Shown: one piece after another, positions 6,907 to 14,891 of the stretch
Layout: each line of letters begins with the position of its first letter
How positions within the stretch are numbered: position 1 is the first letter of the stretch
Source: Actinomadura sp. WMMA1423
Lineage (GTDB): Bacteria; Actinomycetota; Actinomycetes; Streptosporangiales; Streptosporangiaceae
Assembly (NCBI RefSeq): GCF_006547145.1
Contig: NZ_CP041244.1
Span: 8,680,001 to 8,744,000 of the forward strand
Reading direction: 5' to 3'
Length of the DNA: 64,000 bases
The notes under the pieces: generated by a model
The model's database searches: none
Told to the model about the DNA's origin: nothing
The model's input: only the letters and a program-made list of their open reading frames with translations
Made by a program: the position numbers and the translations under genes

Positions 6907-7887
6907 ATGAAGGCCTGGACCTGGGACCGCTACGGCCCGACCGACGTGCTGACGCTCAGGGACGTCGCCGAGCCTTCCATCGGCCCGGACGAGGTGCTGG
7001 TGCGGGTGCGGGCGGCGTCGGTCAACCCCTACGACTGGCGCCACATGCGGGCCGATCCGAAGCTGGTGCGGCTCAGCTGCGGGCTGCGGCGGCCGAGGCC
7101 CGGCCTCGTCCTCGGCGCCGACCTCGCCGGCGTCGTGGAGCGGACGGGCGACGCGGTCACCGGGCTGCGGCACGGCGACGAGGTCTTCGGGGAGGTCCGA
7201 CTGGGCTCGTTCGCCGAGGCCGTCGCCGTCCCGGCGGACCGGCTGGCCGTCAAGCCCGCACGCCTCACCTTCGAGCAGGCGGCGTCGGTCTCCATGGCCG
7301 CGCACACCGCACTGCAGGGACTGCGCGACACCGGGAGGATCTCCGCCGGGCAGCGGGTCCTCGTCAACGGCGCCTCCGGCGGCATCGGCACGTTCGCCGT
7401 CCAGCTCGCCAAGGCGTTCGGGGCCGAGGTCACCGGAGTGTGCAGCACCCGCAACCTCGAACTGGTCCGCTCCCTGGGCGCGGACCACGTCGTGGACTAC
7501 ACCCGCGACGACTTCACCGGGCGGGAGGCGCGCTACGACCTGCTCATGGACATCGTGGGCGACCGTTCGCTGGCCCGGCTGCGGCGCTGCCTGACCTCCC
7601 GCGGGACGCTCGTGATCGTCGGCGGCATCGCCTCGCCGCGCGGCGGGCTGCTGGGGCCCGCGGGGCAGATCGTCCGCGGGGCCCTGGCCTCGCCGTTCGT
7701 CAGCCAGCGCATCGCCGCCGTCAGCTGGAAACCGAACTCCGCCGACCTGCGGTTCCTGGCCGGGCTGATGGAGGAGGGGCGGGTCACGCCCGTCATCGAC
7801 CGGACCTACCCGTTCGCCGAGATCCCCGAGGCGCTCCGCTACCTCGAGCGCGGCCGCGCCCGAGGCAAGGTCGCCATCGCGTTCTGA
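6907..7887 (+). CDS. NAD(P)-dependent alcohol dehydrogenase / quinone oxidoreductase, MDR family
   Basis: A 326-residue medium-chain dehydrogenase/reductase. The N-terminal half is the GroES-like catalytic domain (VLVRVRAASVNPYDWRHMR; GADLAGVVERTGDAV). The C-terminal half is the Rossmann fold with VNGASGGIGTFAVQLAKAFG (residues about 155-174). The cysteine and histidine zinc ligands of true alcohol dehydrogenases are absent, which points to the zinc-free quinone-oxidoreductase branch that reduces quinones or enones with NADPH. The start at 6907 is set by GGAAGG 9 bases upstream; longer frames would translate through the operator repeats. It is probably repressed by the TetR protein upstream and induced by a small electrophile or quinone. 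Confidence 0.88.
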   Translation: MKAWTWDRYGPTDVLTLRDVAEPSIGPDEVLVRVRAASVNPYDWRHMRADPKLVRLSCGLRRPRPGLVLGADLAGVVERTGDAVTGLRHGDEVFGEVRLGSFAEAVAVPADRLAVKPARLTFEQAASVSMAAHTALQGLRDTGRISAGQRVLVNGASGGIGTFAVQLAKAFGAEVTGVCSTRNLELVRSLGADHVVDYTRDDFTGREARYDLLMDIVGDRSLARLRRCLTSRGTLVIVGGIASPRGGLLGPAGQIVRGALASPFVSQRIAAVSWKPNSADLRFLAGLMEEGRVTPVIDRTYPFAEIPEALRYLERGRARGKVAIAF

Positions 7888-7896
7888 CGCCGGCGG

Positions 7897-8769
7897 TCAG
7901 GCCATCGCGATGGCCGCTATCCCGGCCAGCACCACGGCCGAGCCCGCCAGCCGCCGGACGGCGTGCGCCTCGCCCAGCACCCGCCACGCGGCCAGCCCGC
8001 CGAGCACGATGCTCAGCTCGCGGGCCGGGGCGACCAGGCTGACCGGCGCGACCTGGAGCGCGTAGAGCACGAGCAGGTACGCCACCGGCGACAGCAGGCC
8101 GATGGTCAGCGCTTCGCGGCGGTGGTCGCGCCACAGCCGGGCGACCCGCGCCCTGTCCCGCAGCGCGACCGGGGCCAGGAGCAGGCTCTGGACGAGGGCG
8201 CCGGAGCCGAAGTAGACCAGCGGCGGGACCGCGAGCCCGGTCACCGAATGGGCGTCCCACAGCGTGTAGCCGGCGATCAGGACGCCCGTCAGCACCCCGT
8301 AGAAGACGCCCGCGCGGCGCCGCGCGGGCGAGGCGCCGTCCTGCGCCTGCGCGCCGCTGCTGACGACCAGGACACCGGCGATCACCAGGAGCGCGCCGAC
8401 CAGCCCCGGCGCGCCGGGGTCCTCACCGAGGAACAGGACCGCCGCCAGCACCGACAGCAGCGGTCCCGTGCCCCTGGCCAGGGGATACACGACCGACAGG
8501 TCGCCGACCGCGTAGCCGCGCTGGAGAGCGATTCCATAGACCACGTGCAGGGCCGCGGTCACCAGCGCCGCGATGAGCCAGGTCCATTCGGGACGCTGAG
8601 GGGACAGGACCAGGAAGACCACCGCCGCCGGCGCGAACACGGCGGCCGCAACGGAGTAGTAGAGGAAGACGAAGGACGCTCCGCCGTTCCCGACCCGTTT
8701 CGCGGAGAAGTTCCAGAAGGCGTGCACGGCCGCCGCGACGAGAACGAGCGAGAGGGCCCAGCCGTCCAA
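7897..8769 (-). CDS. EamA / DMT-superfamily transporter
   Basis: About 290 residues with some ten hydrophobic segments arranged as two repeats of the EamA (DUF6) fold. It starts LDGWALSLVLVAAAVHAFWN, with the typical motif RGTGPLLSVLAAVLFLGED in the first half and ARELSIVLGGLAAWRVLGE in the second. It sits in the cell membrane; EamA proteins export metabolites or amino acids, and the substrate is not evident. I chose the TTG at 8769 because GGAAAGG lies about 9 bases upstream; an ATG at about 8823 would add a poorly conserved stretch. It converges on the dehydrogenase gene, with 9 bases between stops. Confidence 0.85.
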   Translation of the reverse strand: MDGWALSLVLVAAAVHAFWNFSAKRVGNGGASFVFLYYSVAAAVFAPAAVVFLVLSPQRPEWTWLIAALVTAALHVVYGIALQRGYAVGDLSVVYPLARGTGPLLSVLAAVLFLGEDPGAPGLVGALLVIAGVLVVSSGAQAQDGASPARRRAGVFYGVLTGVLIAGYTLWDAHSVTGLAVPPLVYFGSGALVQSLLLAPVALRDRARVARLWRDHRREALTIGLLSPVAYLLVLYALQVAPVSLVAPARELSIVLGGLAAWRVLGEAHAVRRLAGSAVVLAGIAAIAMA

Positions 8770-8898
8770 GAGGTGACCTTTCCCCGGGCCCTGCGATCGC
8801 GGACCCAGGCACTGCGGCGCCATCGTACTCGCCCGCGCTCCGAGCCCTCCGCCCGCCGAAAGCCGGCGGTGGCCGGTTGTGGACGTGTGACGGGATCT

Positions 8899-8924
8899 TT
8901 CAATGTGTCCGAAGTTACATTGAA
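8899..8924. promoter_or_regulatory. inverted repeat TTCAATGT-N10-ACATTGAA
   Basis: An AT-rich 8-base perfect inverted repeat with a 10-base spacer stands out in the gap between the EamA gene and the beta-helix gene. Half-site centre spacing of 18 bases and lack of a T-run suggest a dimer binding site rather than a terminator. It lies about 85 bases before the ATG at 9008. The binding protein is unknown. Confidence 0.5.
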
Positions 8925-9007
8925 CGTGAAACACACTCATTTCTGCGCACTGCGGGACGCGGCGCGAGCATGCGCTCGGCTGAGGTCCCGGGGACGAGGG
9001 TTGGCTG

Positions 9008-11056
9008 ATGGGCAGACGGTTTCTCGGCAGGCTCTGGTTGATCGTCGTCACCGCGTCCGGGCTGGTCCTCGGGCTGATGGCGAGCGCGGGCGCGCACATC
9101 GAGCGCCCCTCCTACTGGCCGCTGCCGGGCCCGGACTGCTCGGTCAGCCCCTGCGCGGGCGGCGCGGTGCCCAAGGCCCGGAGCCTGGCCTCGTCGATCG
9201 AGACGACCAAGGGCAGCACGACCCGCGTCGTGTGCAGGCCCGACTCGCTCAAGCTGCTGGACGCCTCGATCAAGCGGGCGCGGAAGTCGGGCTACAACAT
9301 CAGGCCGCACGACCACCGGAGCTTCAGCGCCGCGGAGGCGCGGGAACTGGCGCGCGTCAACAAGGCCCTGGCCTCGCGGTGCCGGTACAGCGAGATCCAG
9401 CCCGCGGTGAACGACTCGGGCAACAACGACAGGGTCGTGGTCCTGCCGGGCGTCTACACCGAGCCCACCGCGCGCCAGAAGCCCACGCACGACAAGGCGT
9501 GCGACCCGTACAAGCTGAGCACCGGGGCGTACTCCTACCTCGGCGAGTACATGTGCCCGAACGACGCCAACCTCGTCGCCGTCCTGGGCCGTTCGCCCGG
9601 CTCCGGCAAGGACCCCGACCCGCCCCTGGTCGACCGGCACGGCGTCCCCAACCTCGGCAAGTGCGTCCGCTGCAACCTCCAGCTGGAGGGGTCGGGCGTC
9701 AGCGCGGACGACGTGGTCGTGGAGGCCGGCGACCCCGCCTCCGGCAACGGCGGCCCGCGCCGTTCGGCGAAGGACGTGGGCATCCGCGCGGACCGGGCCG
9801 ACGGCTTCGTCCTGCGGAACGTCACCGTCCGGCACGCCGAGGAGCACGACATCTACGTGCTGGAGACCAACGGCTACCTGCTCGACCGGTTCAAGGCCTT
9901 CTACGCGGGCGAGTACGGCGTCCTCACCTTCGTCGAGGACCACGGCGTGATGCAGAACTGCGAGGCGGCGGGCAGCGGCGACTCCGGGCTCTATCCGGGG
10001 TCGGGCGCCAAGACCTCGGCGGGCCGCGACCCGAAGGTCTATCCGAAGGCGCGCTACAGCCAGGAGATCCGCTACTGCGACTCCCACCACAACACCAGCG
10101 GCTACTCCGGCACCGACGGCAGCGCCACATGGCTGCACCACAACAACTTCTACGACAACGCCCTGGGCTTCACGACCGACGTGTTCACCGCTGCGGGCCA
10201 CCCCGGCTTCCCGCAGCAGGGCGACCTGATCGAGAACAACGACTTCTACGGCAACAACTTCAACCCCTACCTGCCCGGCAGCGACGTCGTGCCGTCCGTG
10301 CCTGTCCCCGTGGGCACCGGCATGTGGATCGCCGGCGGCGACGACAACGTCGTGCGCAACAACCGCTTCCACGACAACCGCAGGCGCGGCGCCATGCTGT
10401 TCGCCGTCCCCGACGCCTTCGTCTGCGGTCCGGGGAACAGCCCCATCACCGGCTGCGATCCGTTGAAGCTGTCCACCTCGCACCGCAACTCGTTCAGCGG
10501 CAACGCGATGAGCGGAAACGGCGTGGACTTCTGGTGGGACGCCTTCCCCGGCAACGTGGGCAACTGCTGGTACTCCAACGGCAAGGCCACCAGCTCGCCG
10601 AAGAGCCTGCCCGACTGCCTGAACGGCAAGCTCCCCTGGCTGAGCATCGGGCTCGGCAACCTGGAGAACGAGGCCGAGCTGTTCGTGTGCATGTCCGACC
10701 TGAAGCCCGGCGGCCCGTGCCCCTGGTTCAAGTCCCCGGCCGCCGCCGCGAAGGCCGCGCCCGCGGACGACCACGACCACGGCGCGGCGGGGGAGCTCAA
10801 CGACGCGCTGCTCGCGGCCGTGACCTGCCACTCCTGGCAGGAGATGGACAGCGGTCAGCGCAACCACATGCTGGACAAGATGGCGGTGTTCATGGGCGGC
10901 CAGATCGACCACCCCGGGGCGCGCGGCACCACGCTCAGCAACCCGAAGGCGACCAAGGTCCTCGACAACGCCTGCGGGCTCCCGTTCGCCGGCCAGTTCA
11001 AGCTGTACAAGCTCTACGCCCGCGCGGCGGCGTTCACCCCGCAGGTCGCGCGCTGA
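9008..11056 (+). CDS. secreted right-handed parallel beta-helix protein
   Basis: The 682-residue product starts with a signal peptide (MGRRFLGRLWLIVVTASGLV, with a likely cut after ASAGA near residue 33). The middle (about residues 130-560) shows recurring asparagine-rich turns of a right-handed parallel beta-helix: LRNVTVRHAEEHDIYVLETN, WLHHNNFYDNALGF, LIENNDFYGNNFNPY and VVRNNRFHDNRRRGAMLF. Several cysteines suit an extracellular protein. The tail has a histidine-rich DDHDHG patch and a helical end. Such helices occur in polysaccharide lyases and in surface proteins; no lyase triad is recognisable, so activity is undecided. It is monocistronic and converges on the serine hydrolase with 9 bases between stops. 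Confidence 0.8.
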   Translation: MGRRFLGRLWLIVVTASGLVLGLMASAGAHIERPSYWPLPGPDCSVSPCAGGAVPKARSLASSIETTKGSTTRVVCRPDSLKLLDASIKRARKSGYNIRPHDHRSFSAAEARELARVNKALASRCRYSEIQPAVNDSGNNDRVVVLPGVYTEPTARQKPTHDKACDPYKLSTGAYSYLGEYMCPNDANLVAVLGRSPGSGKDPDPPLVDRHGVPNLGKCVRCNLQLEGSGVSADDVVVEAGDPASGNGGPRRSAKDVGIRADRADGFVLRNVTVRHAEEHDIYVLETNGYLLDRFKAFYAGEYGVLTFVEDHGVMQNCEAAGSGDSGLYPGSGAKTSAGRDPKVYPKARYSQEIRYCDSHHNTSGYSGTDGSATWLHHNNFYDNALGFTTDVFTAAGHPGFPQQGDLIENNDFYGNNFNPYLPGSDVVPSVPVPVGTGMWIAGGDDNVVRNNRFHDNRRRGAMLFAVPDAFVCGPGNSPITGCDPLKLSTSHRNSFSGNAMSGNGVDFWWDAFPGNVGNCWYSNGKATSSPKSLPDCLNGKLPWLSIGLGNLENEAELFVCMSDLKPGGPCPWFKSPAAAAKAAPADDHDHGAAGELNDALLAAVTCHSWQEMDSGQRNHMLDKMAVFMGGQIDHPGARGTTLSNPKATKVLDNACGLPFAGQFKLYKLYARAAAFTPQVAR

Positions 11057-11065
11057 CCCGGCCCG

Positions 11066-12535
11066 CTACCGGTGGTCCGCCGCACGGGCGGGCCGCCGGG
11101 GCAGCGCGACGACCCGCGCGGTGCCGAGGGCGAGTCCGAGTATCCCGGCGGTGACGAGCCAGACCTCGGCGGCGGGCATGGCTAGGAACAGCTGCGTGTA
11201 GGAGAAGGCGCGGCCGGTCAACAGCAGCATCAGCCGGGGGAGGGCGATCACGAGGACGGCGGGCACCACCGGCCAGGCGATCTGCGGCGCCGTCAGGGCG
11301 AGCGTCCGCCACCGCCCCCGGGCGCGGGCCCGCTCCGTCCAGCGGCGGAGCCGGACCAGGGCCCTGGTCCGCAGGACGGCGGAGCCCAGGGTGAGGAGGC
11401 CGAGCAGCACCGCCGTGGCCCGTCCGTCCGGGAACCGGGCCGCGGCGGGACGGCGGCCGGACATGAGCGCGACCAGGCCCTCCTTGATCCCGTTCGTGTC
11501 GGCGAGCGAGTCGTTCACGGGGTACAGCAGAGCGACGCCGACCCGGCTCTCGGGCAGGACGACCTGGTCGGCGTAGAACGTCGACAGGACGCCGTTGTGC
11601 TCCAGCCGCCGCGGGCGGCCGGGCGGGCTGAACCAGCCCATCGCGTACCCGCCGTCCACCCCGGGCGGCGGCGTGTGCAGGGCCTGCATCCCGGCCGCGC
11701 TGAGCAGGGGCGAGGTTCCGCCCGCGTGCAGCGTCAGCCACCGGCTGATGTCGCGGGCGGTGGTGATGACCCCGCCGGAGCCGCCCACCAGCCCGGGGAG
11801 TTCGGGCCGCCCGACGGGGAAGCCGAACACCACGATCCCGCCATGGGCGAGACGCCTCCCGTCCTGCGCGGCCGTGACGGAGACCGTGTCGCGCATCCCG
11901 AGCGGCTCGAACACCGACAGGCGCAGCTCCTCGGAAAGAGACCGCCCGGAGACGACCTCCAGGACCCTCCCGAGGACCTGGTAGTTCAGGTCGCAGTAGT
12001 GGAAGGCGCGACCAGGCGAGTCGACGAGGCGCGCGTGCCGCAGGTCGGCGACCCGTCCCGCCAGGCTGGTCTGCCGGTCGCGGGCGATCCTGAGGAAACC
12101 GCCGTCACCGAGCCCGCTGGTCTGGTTCAGCAGCTCCCGGACGGTGATCCGCCCGCCCTCAGCGTCGGCGAGCCTGAACCCGGGAAGGTAGCGGCGGACG
12201 GGCTGGTCGAGCCCGATCTGCCCGGCCTCGACCCTGCGCATGACGGCGAACGCGGTGAAGGACTTGCTGAGCGAGCCGACACGGAACCGGGTTTCCGGAC
12301 CGATCCGGTCACCCTCGCCGTCCCTGCCGTACCCCCGCACGAGAACGGTCGAGTCTCCCCGCGTGACGGCGAGCGCCGCCCCGGGCAACCGAGCACCCGC
12401 GAGCCGCCCCCGCACGAACCGGTCGACGTCCGCGGCCTCGGTGCCGGTGGCCGCCCGGACGGGCGCGGCGACCACCCCGAGGAACAAGGCCACGACCGCC
12501 GCCCCGATGACGACACGGCGCGACGCTTCAGGCAT
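11066..12535 (-). CDS. membrane-anchored serine hydrolase, beta-lactamase class C / penicillin-binding-protein family
   Basis: The 489-residue protein has a signal peptide (RRVVIGAAVVALFLGVVAAP) and a class C beta-lactamase-like domain of about 330 residues. The SxxK motif is SLSK in FRVGSLSKSFTAF. A Y-containing second motif is seen in HYCDLNYQVLGRVLE and a third motif HNG in LEHNGVLSTFY. After it come three to four hydrophobic segments (LLGLLTLGSAVL, IAWPVVPAVLVIALPRL, LVTAGILGLALGTA), so the catalytic domain lies outside, anchored by C-terminal membrane helices. This group hydrolyses D-Ala peptides or esters; the substrate is unknown. ATG at 12535 has GGGGGGAC just upstream. It diverges from ridA. 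Confidence 0.87.
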   Translation of the reverse strand: MPEASRRVVIGAAVVALFLGVVAAPVRAATGTEAADVDRFVRGRLAGARLPGAALAVTRGDSTVLVRGYGRDGEGDRIGPETRFRVGSLSKSFTAFAVMRRVEAGQIGLDQPVRRYLPGFRLADAEGGRITVRELLNQTSGLGDGGFLRIARDRQTSLAGRVADLRHARLVDSPGRAFHYCDLNYQVLGRVLEVVSGRSLSEELRLSVFEPLGMRDTVSVTAAQDGRRLAHGGIVVFGFPVGRPELPGLVGGSGGVITTARDISRWLTLHAGGTSPLLSAAGMQALHTPPPGVDGGYAMGWFSPPGRPRRLEHNGVLSTFYADQVVLPESRVGVALLYPVNDSLADTNGIKEGLVALMSGRRPAAARFPDGRATAVLLGLLTLGSAVLRTRALVRLRRWTERARARGRWRTLALTAPQIAWPVVPAVLVIALPRLMLLLTGRAFSYTQLFLAMPAAEVWLVTAGILGLALGTARVVALPRRPARAADHR

Positions 12536-12625
12536 GGCCGTCCCCCCAAGCTGTCGACGAGCAGTGTCGCCCATGATGCGGCAAATGAGTCGACTGCCGG
12601 ATGGATCTTTGGAAAGGTCGTGGAC

Positions 12626-13036
12626 ATGCCCCGCACCGTCACCCTGATCCGCTCCGAGTCCCTGTCCGCCGTGGCCGAGTACGCCTACGCGGCGACGGCC
12701 CCGGCCGAGGCCCGGCTGATCTTCCTGGCCGGCGCGTGCCCGCTGAACGAGGACGGCTCCACCGCCGCGATCGGCGACTACGCGGGCCAGGCGGCCAAAG
12801 CGATGGAGAACCTGCGAACCGCCCTGGCGGACGCAGGCGCGGAACTCCACGACGTGATCAGCACCCGCGTACTGGTGGCGTCCCCCCGGCAGCAAGACCT
12901 GGGAACGGCCTGGCAGGTGGTCCGCGACGAGTTCGGCGCCCACGACGTCCCCAGCACACTGATGGGCGTCACGGTCCTCGGCTACGAAGCCCAACTGGTA
13001 GAGATCGAGGCCGTCGCCGCAGTCCTGGATTCCTGA
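12626..13036 (+). CDS. RidA family protein (YjgF/YER057c/UK114)
   Basis: A 136-residue RidA-fold protein: LIFLAGACPLNEDGSTAAIG, then QAAKAMENLRTALADAGAEL and VISTRVLVASPRQQDLGTAW. RidA proteins form trimers and hydrolyse reactive enamine/imine intermediates from PLP enzymes. The arginine that binds substrate carboxylates in canonical RidA (about residue 105, usually in a PARS/T motif) is not obvious: the site reads HDVPSTLMGVTVL, so this is a RidA-like subgroup with possibly another substrate. The ATG follows GGAAAGG by 9 bases. A GTG two codons upstream is an alternative start. Confidence 0.85.
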   Translation: MPRTVTLIRSESLSAVAEYAYAATAPAEARLIFLAGACPLNEDGSTAAIGDYAGQAAKAMENLRTALADAGAELHDVISTRVLVASPRQQDLGTAWQVVRDEFGAHDVPSTLMGVTVLGYEAQLVEIEAVAAVLDS

Positions 13037-13232
13037 CCCAGAAATCCAGGAACGAGCATGGCCCATTCCTCGCGGGGCGGGCCACGAGCTGATCGAGCGT
13101 GGTGGAAATGACGACGGCCAGGACGGCGACGGGAACGCCCAGCGAGAACCCGGAGACGGCGAAGGACTCAGGCCTCTCCCCGACGGCGGCGCCGACCAAG
13201 TGATCGGCCAGACCGTCCAAGGTGAGCGGCAA
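12969..13232 (-). CDS. possible small membrane protein or gene fragment
   Basis: A frame starting with TTG at 13232 encodes about 87 residues that include one clear hydrophobic segment (SGFSLGVPVAVLAVVISTTL) preceded by ADHLVGAAVGERPES. Its end overlaps the ridA coding region on the opposite strand by about 70 bases, and codon bias is weaker than in neighbours. It may be a decayed piece of a membrane protein. I do not recognise it and give it low weight. Confidence 0.25.
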   Translation of the reverse strand: MPLTLDGLADHLVGAAVGERPESFAVSGFSLGVPVAVLAVVISTTLDQLVARPARNGPCSFLDFWVRNPGLRRRPRSLPVGLRSRGP

Positions 13233-13355
13233 GTCCGCCCCGACAACTCAACGGGCCGCACCCCACGCCCGAACGAGACGCGTCCATAACAACGAATGAC
13301 CGGCCACCTGAGGCCCAGATGACGCGCTAGAAGCCCAGCCCCGCGCGCAGGGGGA

Positions 13356-13403
13356 GTGGGGGACGGAGTCCCCCACATCGGGGGTCTGGGGGTCGCCCCC
13401 CAG
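13356..13403 (-). terminator. double GC hairpin downstream of the tRNA cluster
   Basis: Two strong stem-loops follow each other: a 9-base stem at 13356-13364/13368-13376 and a 7-base stem at 13386-13392/13397-13403. They lie about 60-110 bases beyond the 3' end of tRNA-Val on the minus strand, so they can end the tRNA transcript. The block has the look of a repeated intergenic element, and a related CCGGGGG/CCCCCGG hairpin occurs at 13729-13746. Confidence 0.5.
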
Positions 13404-13462
13404 GAAAGCATTGCGGGCCACCGGGAAGGCGCCAAAGGCGCCGACCATGGTGGCCCGACTCG

Positions 13463-13534
13463 TGGGCGATACTGGGATTGAACCAGTGGCCTCTACCGTG
13501 TCAAGGTAGCGCTCTCCCACTGAGCTAATCGCCC
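13463..13534 (-). tRNA. tRNA-Val (anticodon GAC)
   Basis: A 72-base cloverleaf: acceptor GGGCGAT/ATCGCCC, D-arm GCTC/GAGC, anticodon stem CTACC/GGTAG with loop TTGACAC (anticodon GAC), T-arm ACTGG TTCAATC CCAGT, discriminator A. No CCA is encoded. It is last in a Gly-Cys-Val cluster read from right to left. Confidence 0.97.
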
Positions 13535-13548
13535 TTGTGCGTGCTGCG

Positions 13549-13619
13549 AGGTGGAGACGGGATTTGAACCCGTGTACACGGCTTTGCAGGCCGTTGCCTC
13601 GCCTCTCGGCCACTCCACC
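13549..13619 (-). tRNA. tRNA-Cys (anticodon GCA)
   Basis: A 71-base cloverleaf: acceptor GGTGGAG/CTCCACC, anticodon stem ACGGC/GCCGT with loop CTGCAAA (anticodon GCA), T-loop TTCAAAT, discriminator T as expected for cysteine tRNA. It is 14 bases upstream of tRNA-Val in the same transcript. No CCA is encoded. Confidence 0.97.
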
Positions 13620-13647
13620 AGAGCGAGGCCTGACGGGGGCCTCTCAG

Positions 13648-13720
13648 AGCGGACGACGGGATTCGAACCCGCGACCCTCACCTTGGCAAGGTGATGCTCT
13701 ACCAACTGAGCCACGTCCGC
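13648..13720 (-). tRNA. tRNA-Gly (anticodon GCC)
   Basis: A 73-base cloverleaf: acceptor GCGGACG/CGTCCGC, anticodon stem TCACC/GGTGA with loop TTGCCAA (anticodon GCC), T-arm GCGGG TTCGAAT CCCGT, discriminator T. It is first in the Gly-Cys-Val cluster, a common order in actinomycetes. No CCA is encoded. Confidence 0.97.
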
Positions 13721-13728
13721 GTGCCGCT

Positions 13729-13746
13729 CCGGGGGTCGCCCCCCGG
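13729..13746 (-). terminator. GC hairpin between the CHAP gene and the tRNA cluster
   Basis: CCGGGGG-TCGC-CCCCCGG forms a 7-base stem 17 bases downstream of the CHAP gene stop and just before tRNA-Gly. It probably separates the two transcripts. Confidence 0.5.
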
Positions 13747-13762
13747 GCTCGCATGCACAACT

Positions 13763-14731
13763 CTAGCGGAATCCTGGAGTGCTTGCGTACTGGTCGGATG
13801 CCGAGTCGGTGAGCTCGGCGTGCAGGGTGTTCCAGAAGTCGAGCTCGCTGTCCTCTTCGAGGTGGGCGATGCGGCCCCAGAACTCGCGGTCCTCGGCCTC
13901 GTGGGCGGCGGCGAGCGAGAGGGCGGGCATCACGGTGGTGCCGGCGTCGGCGGCGTCGAGGTCGGCGGGGGTGACGTCGGCCGGGAGGGCGACGGGGGTG
14001 GACGGCCGGTGGTGCTTGCCGCGCTTGCGGACCCGGATGGGCGGCGACGTGGGGGCCTTGGCGGCGGCGGCGCGGCCGGCGGCGAGGGCCACGGTGCCGC
14101 ACAGGACGAAGGCGAGGATGCCGCCGAGGACGACCTCCTGGGAGGGGACGTGCTCGGGGGCGGGGGAGTGCTCCTGCTCGTGGGTGTTCGTCGAGGCGAC
14201 CGGTGCGCCGACCTTGTCGACGGTGGGGGCGGGCGCGGCGTGCCTCGGGGTGTACGTGGCCTCGACCTTGACCTTGGACGGGTAGCCGAAGCCGACGACG
14301 GAGTCCATGTCGCGGGTCTTGCGCATGAGCTTGTAGCCGTCGGCGTTGCCCTCGATGGTGTGGAGGGTGTGGCCGTCCACCTTCTCGACGATGCCGACGT
14401 GGTCGATCTGGTCGATGTCGCCGGAGCCGTTCCAGTCGTAGAAGACGATGGCGCCCGGTTCGGGGCGGTGGCCCCAGGCGTCGTTCTTCTTGAACCACTT
14501 GGCGTGGTCGACGGTGGAGGCGAACTGCCCGGCCTGGCCGGTGACGTCGGCCTTGTCGGCGGCCCAGGCGAGGAACATGTCGCACCAGGGCGCCGTCGAG
14601 AAGTACTCGTCGTGGTCGCCGTCGAGGTTCTTGCGGTACCACTCGCCGAACTTGGTGTAGCCATCGCCCTTCTCGGTGTAACCGAGCTCCTTCGTGGCGA
14701 TGTCGAGCAGCTTCTTGCCGATCGGGTCCAT
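13763..14731 (-). CDS. CHAP-domain amidase/peptidase with a membrane anchor
   Basis: A 322-residue protein with an N-terminal CHAP (NlpC/P60-like) domain. The nucleophile cysteine lies in STAPWCDMFLAWAADKA (about residue 50), and the histidine in QIDHVGIVEKVDGHTLHTIE. A linker is followed by one hydrophobic segment (VVLGGILAFVLCGTVALAAG, about residues 205-224) and then a basic stretch, RVRKRGKHH. No signal peptide precedes the CHAP domain, which is unusual for a cell-wall amidase and makes the topology odd. CHAP enzymes cut peptidoglycan cross-links or other gamma-glutamyl amides. GTG and ATG codons adjoin at 14734 and 14731; GGGAG fits the ATG. Confidence 0.8.
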   Translation of the reverse strand: MDPIGKKLLDIATKELGYTEKGDGYTKFGEWYRKNLDGDHDEYFSTAPWCDMFLAWAADKADVTGQAGQFASTVDHAKWFKKNDAWGHRPEPGAIVFYDWNGSGDIDQIDHVGIVEKVDGHTLHTIEGNADGYKLMRKTRDMDSVVGFGYPSKVKVEATYTPRHAAPAPTVDKVGAPVASTNTHEQEHSPAPEHVPSQEVVLGGILAFVLCGTVALAAGRAAAAKAPTSPPIRVRKRGKHHRPSTPVALPADVTPADLDAADAGTTVMPALSLAAAHEAEDREFWGRIAHLEEDSELDFWNTLHAELTDSASDQYASTPGFR

Positions 14732-14891
14732 CACGCTCCCTGCCGCCGCCTCGCTCGTTCGGGCAAGGGTGGCGCCCGACCGGGGGACGGAACGCGCCCC
14801 ACTCCAAGGTCACGTTCCGATCTCGACGGAATTTAGCCGAGGTAAACGGCAGGCGGCAAGCCGTTCGATGGAAACGGTCATAAGGGACTAC

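Noticed and set aside
7963..11154. Very long plus-strand frame (over 1000 codons)
   Set aside because: It crosses the EamA gene in antisense and the beta-helix gene in another frame; composition is arginine- and glutamine-rich without domains.
12969..13235. Firm call of a membrane protein gene opposite ridA
   Set aside because: Weak codon bias, TTG start and overlap with ridA; kept only as a low-confidence entry.
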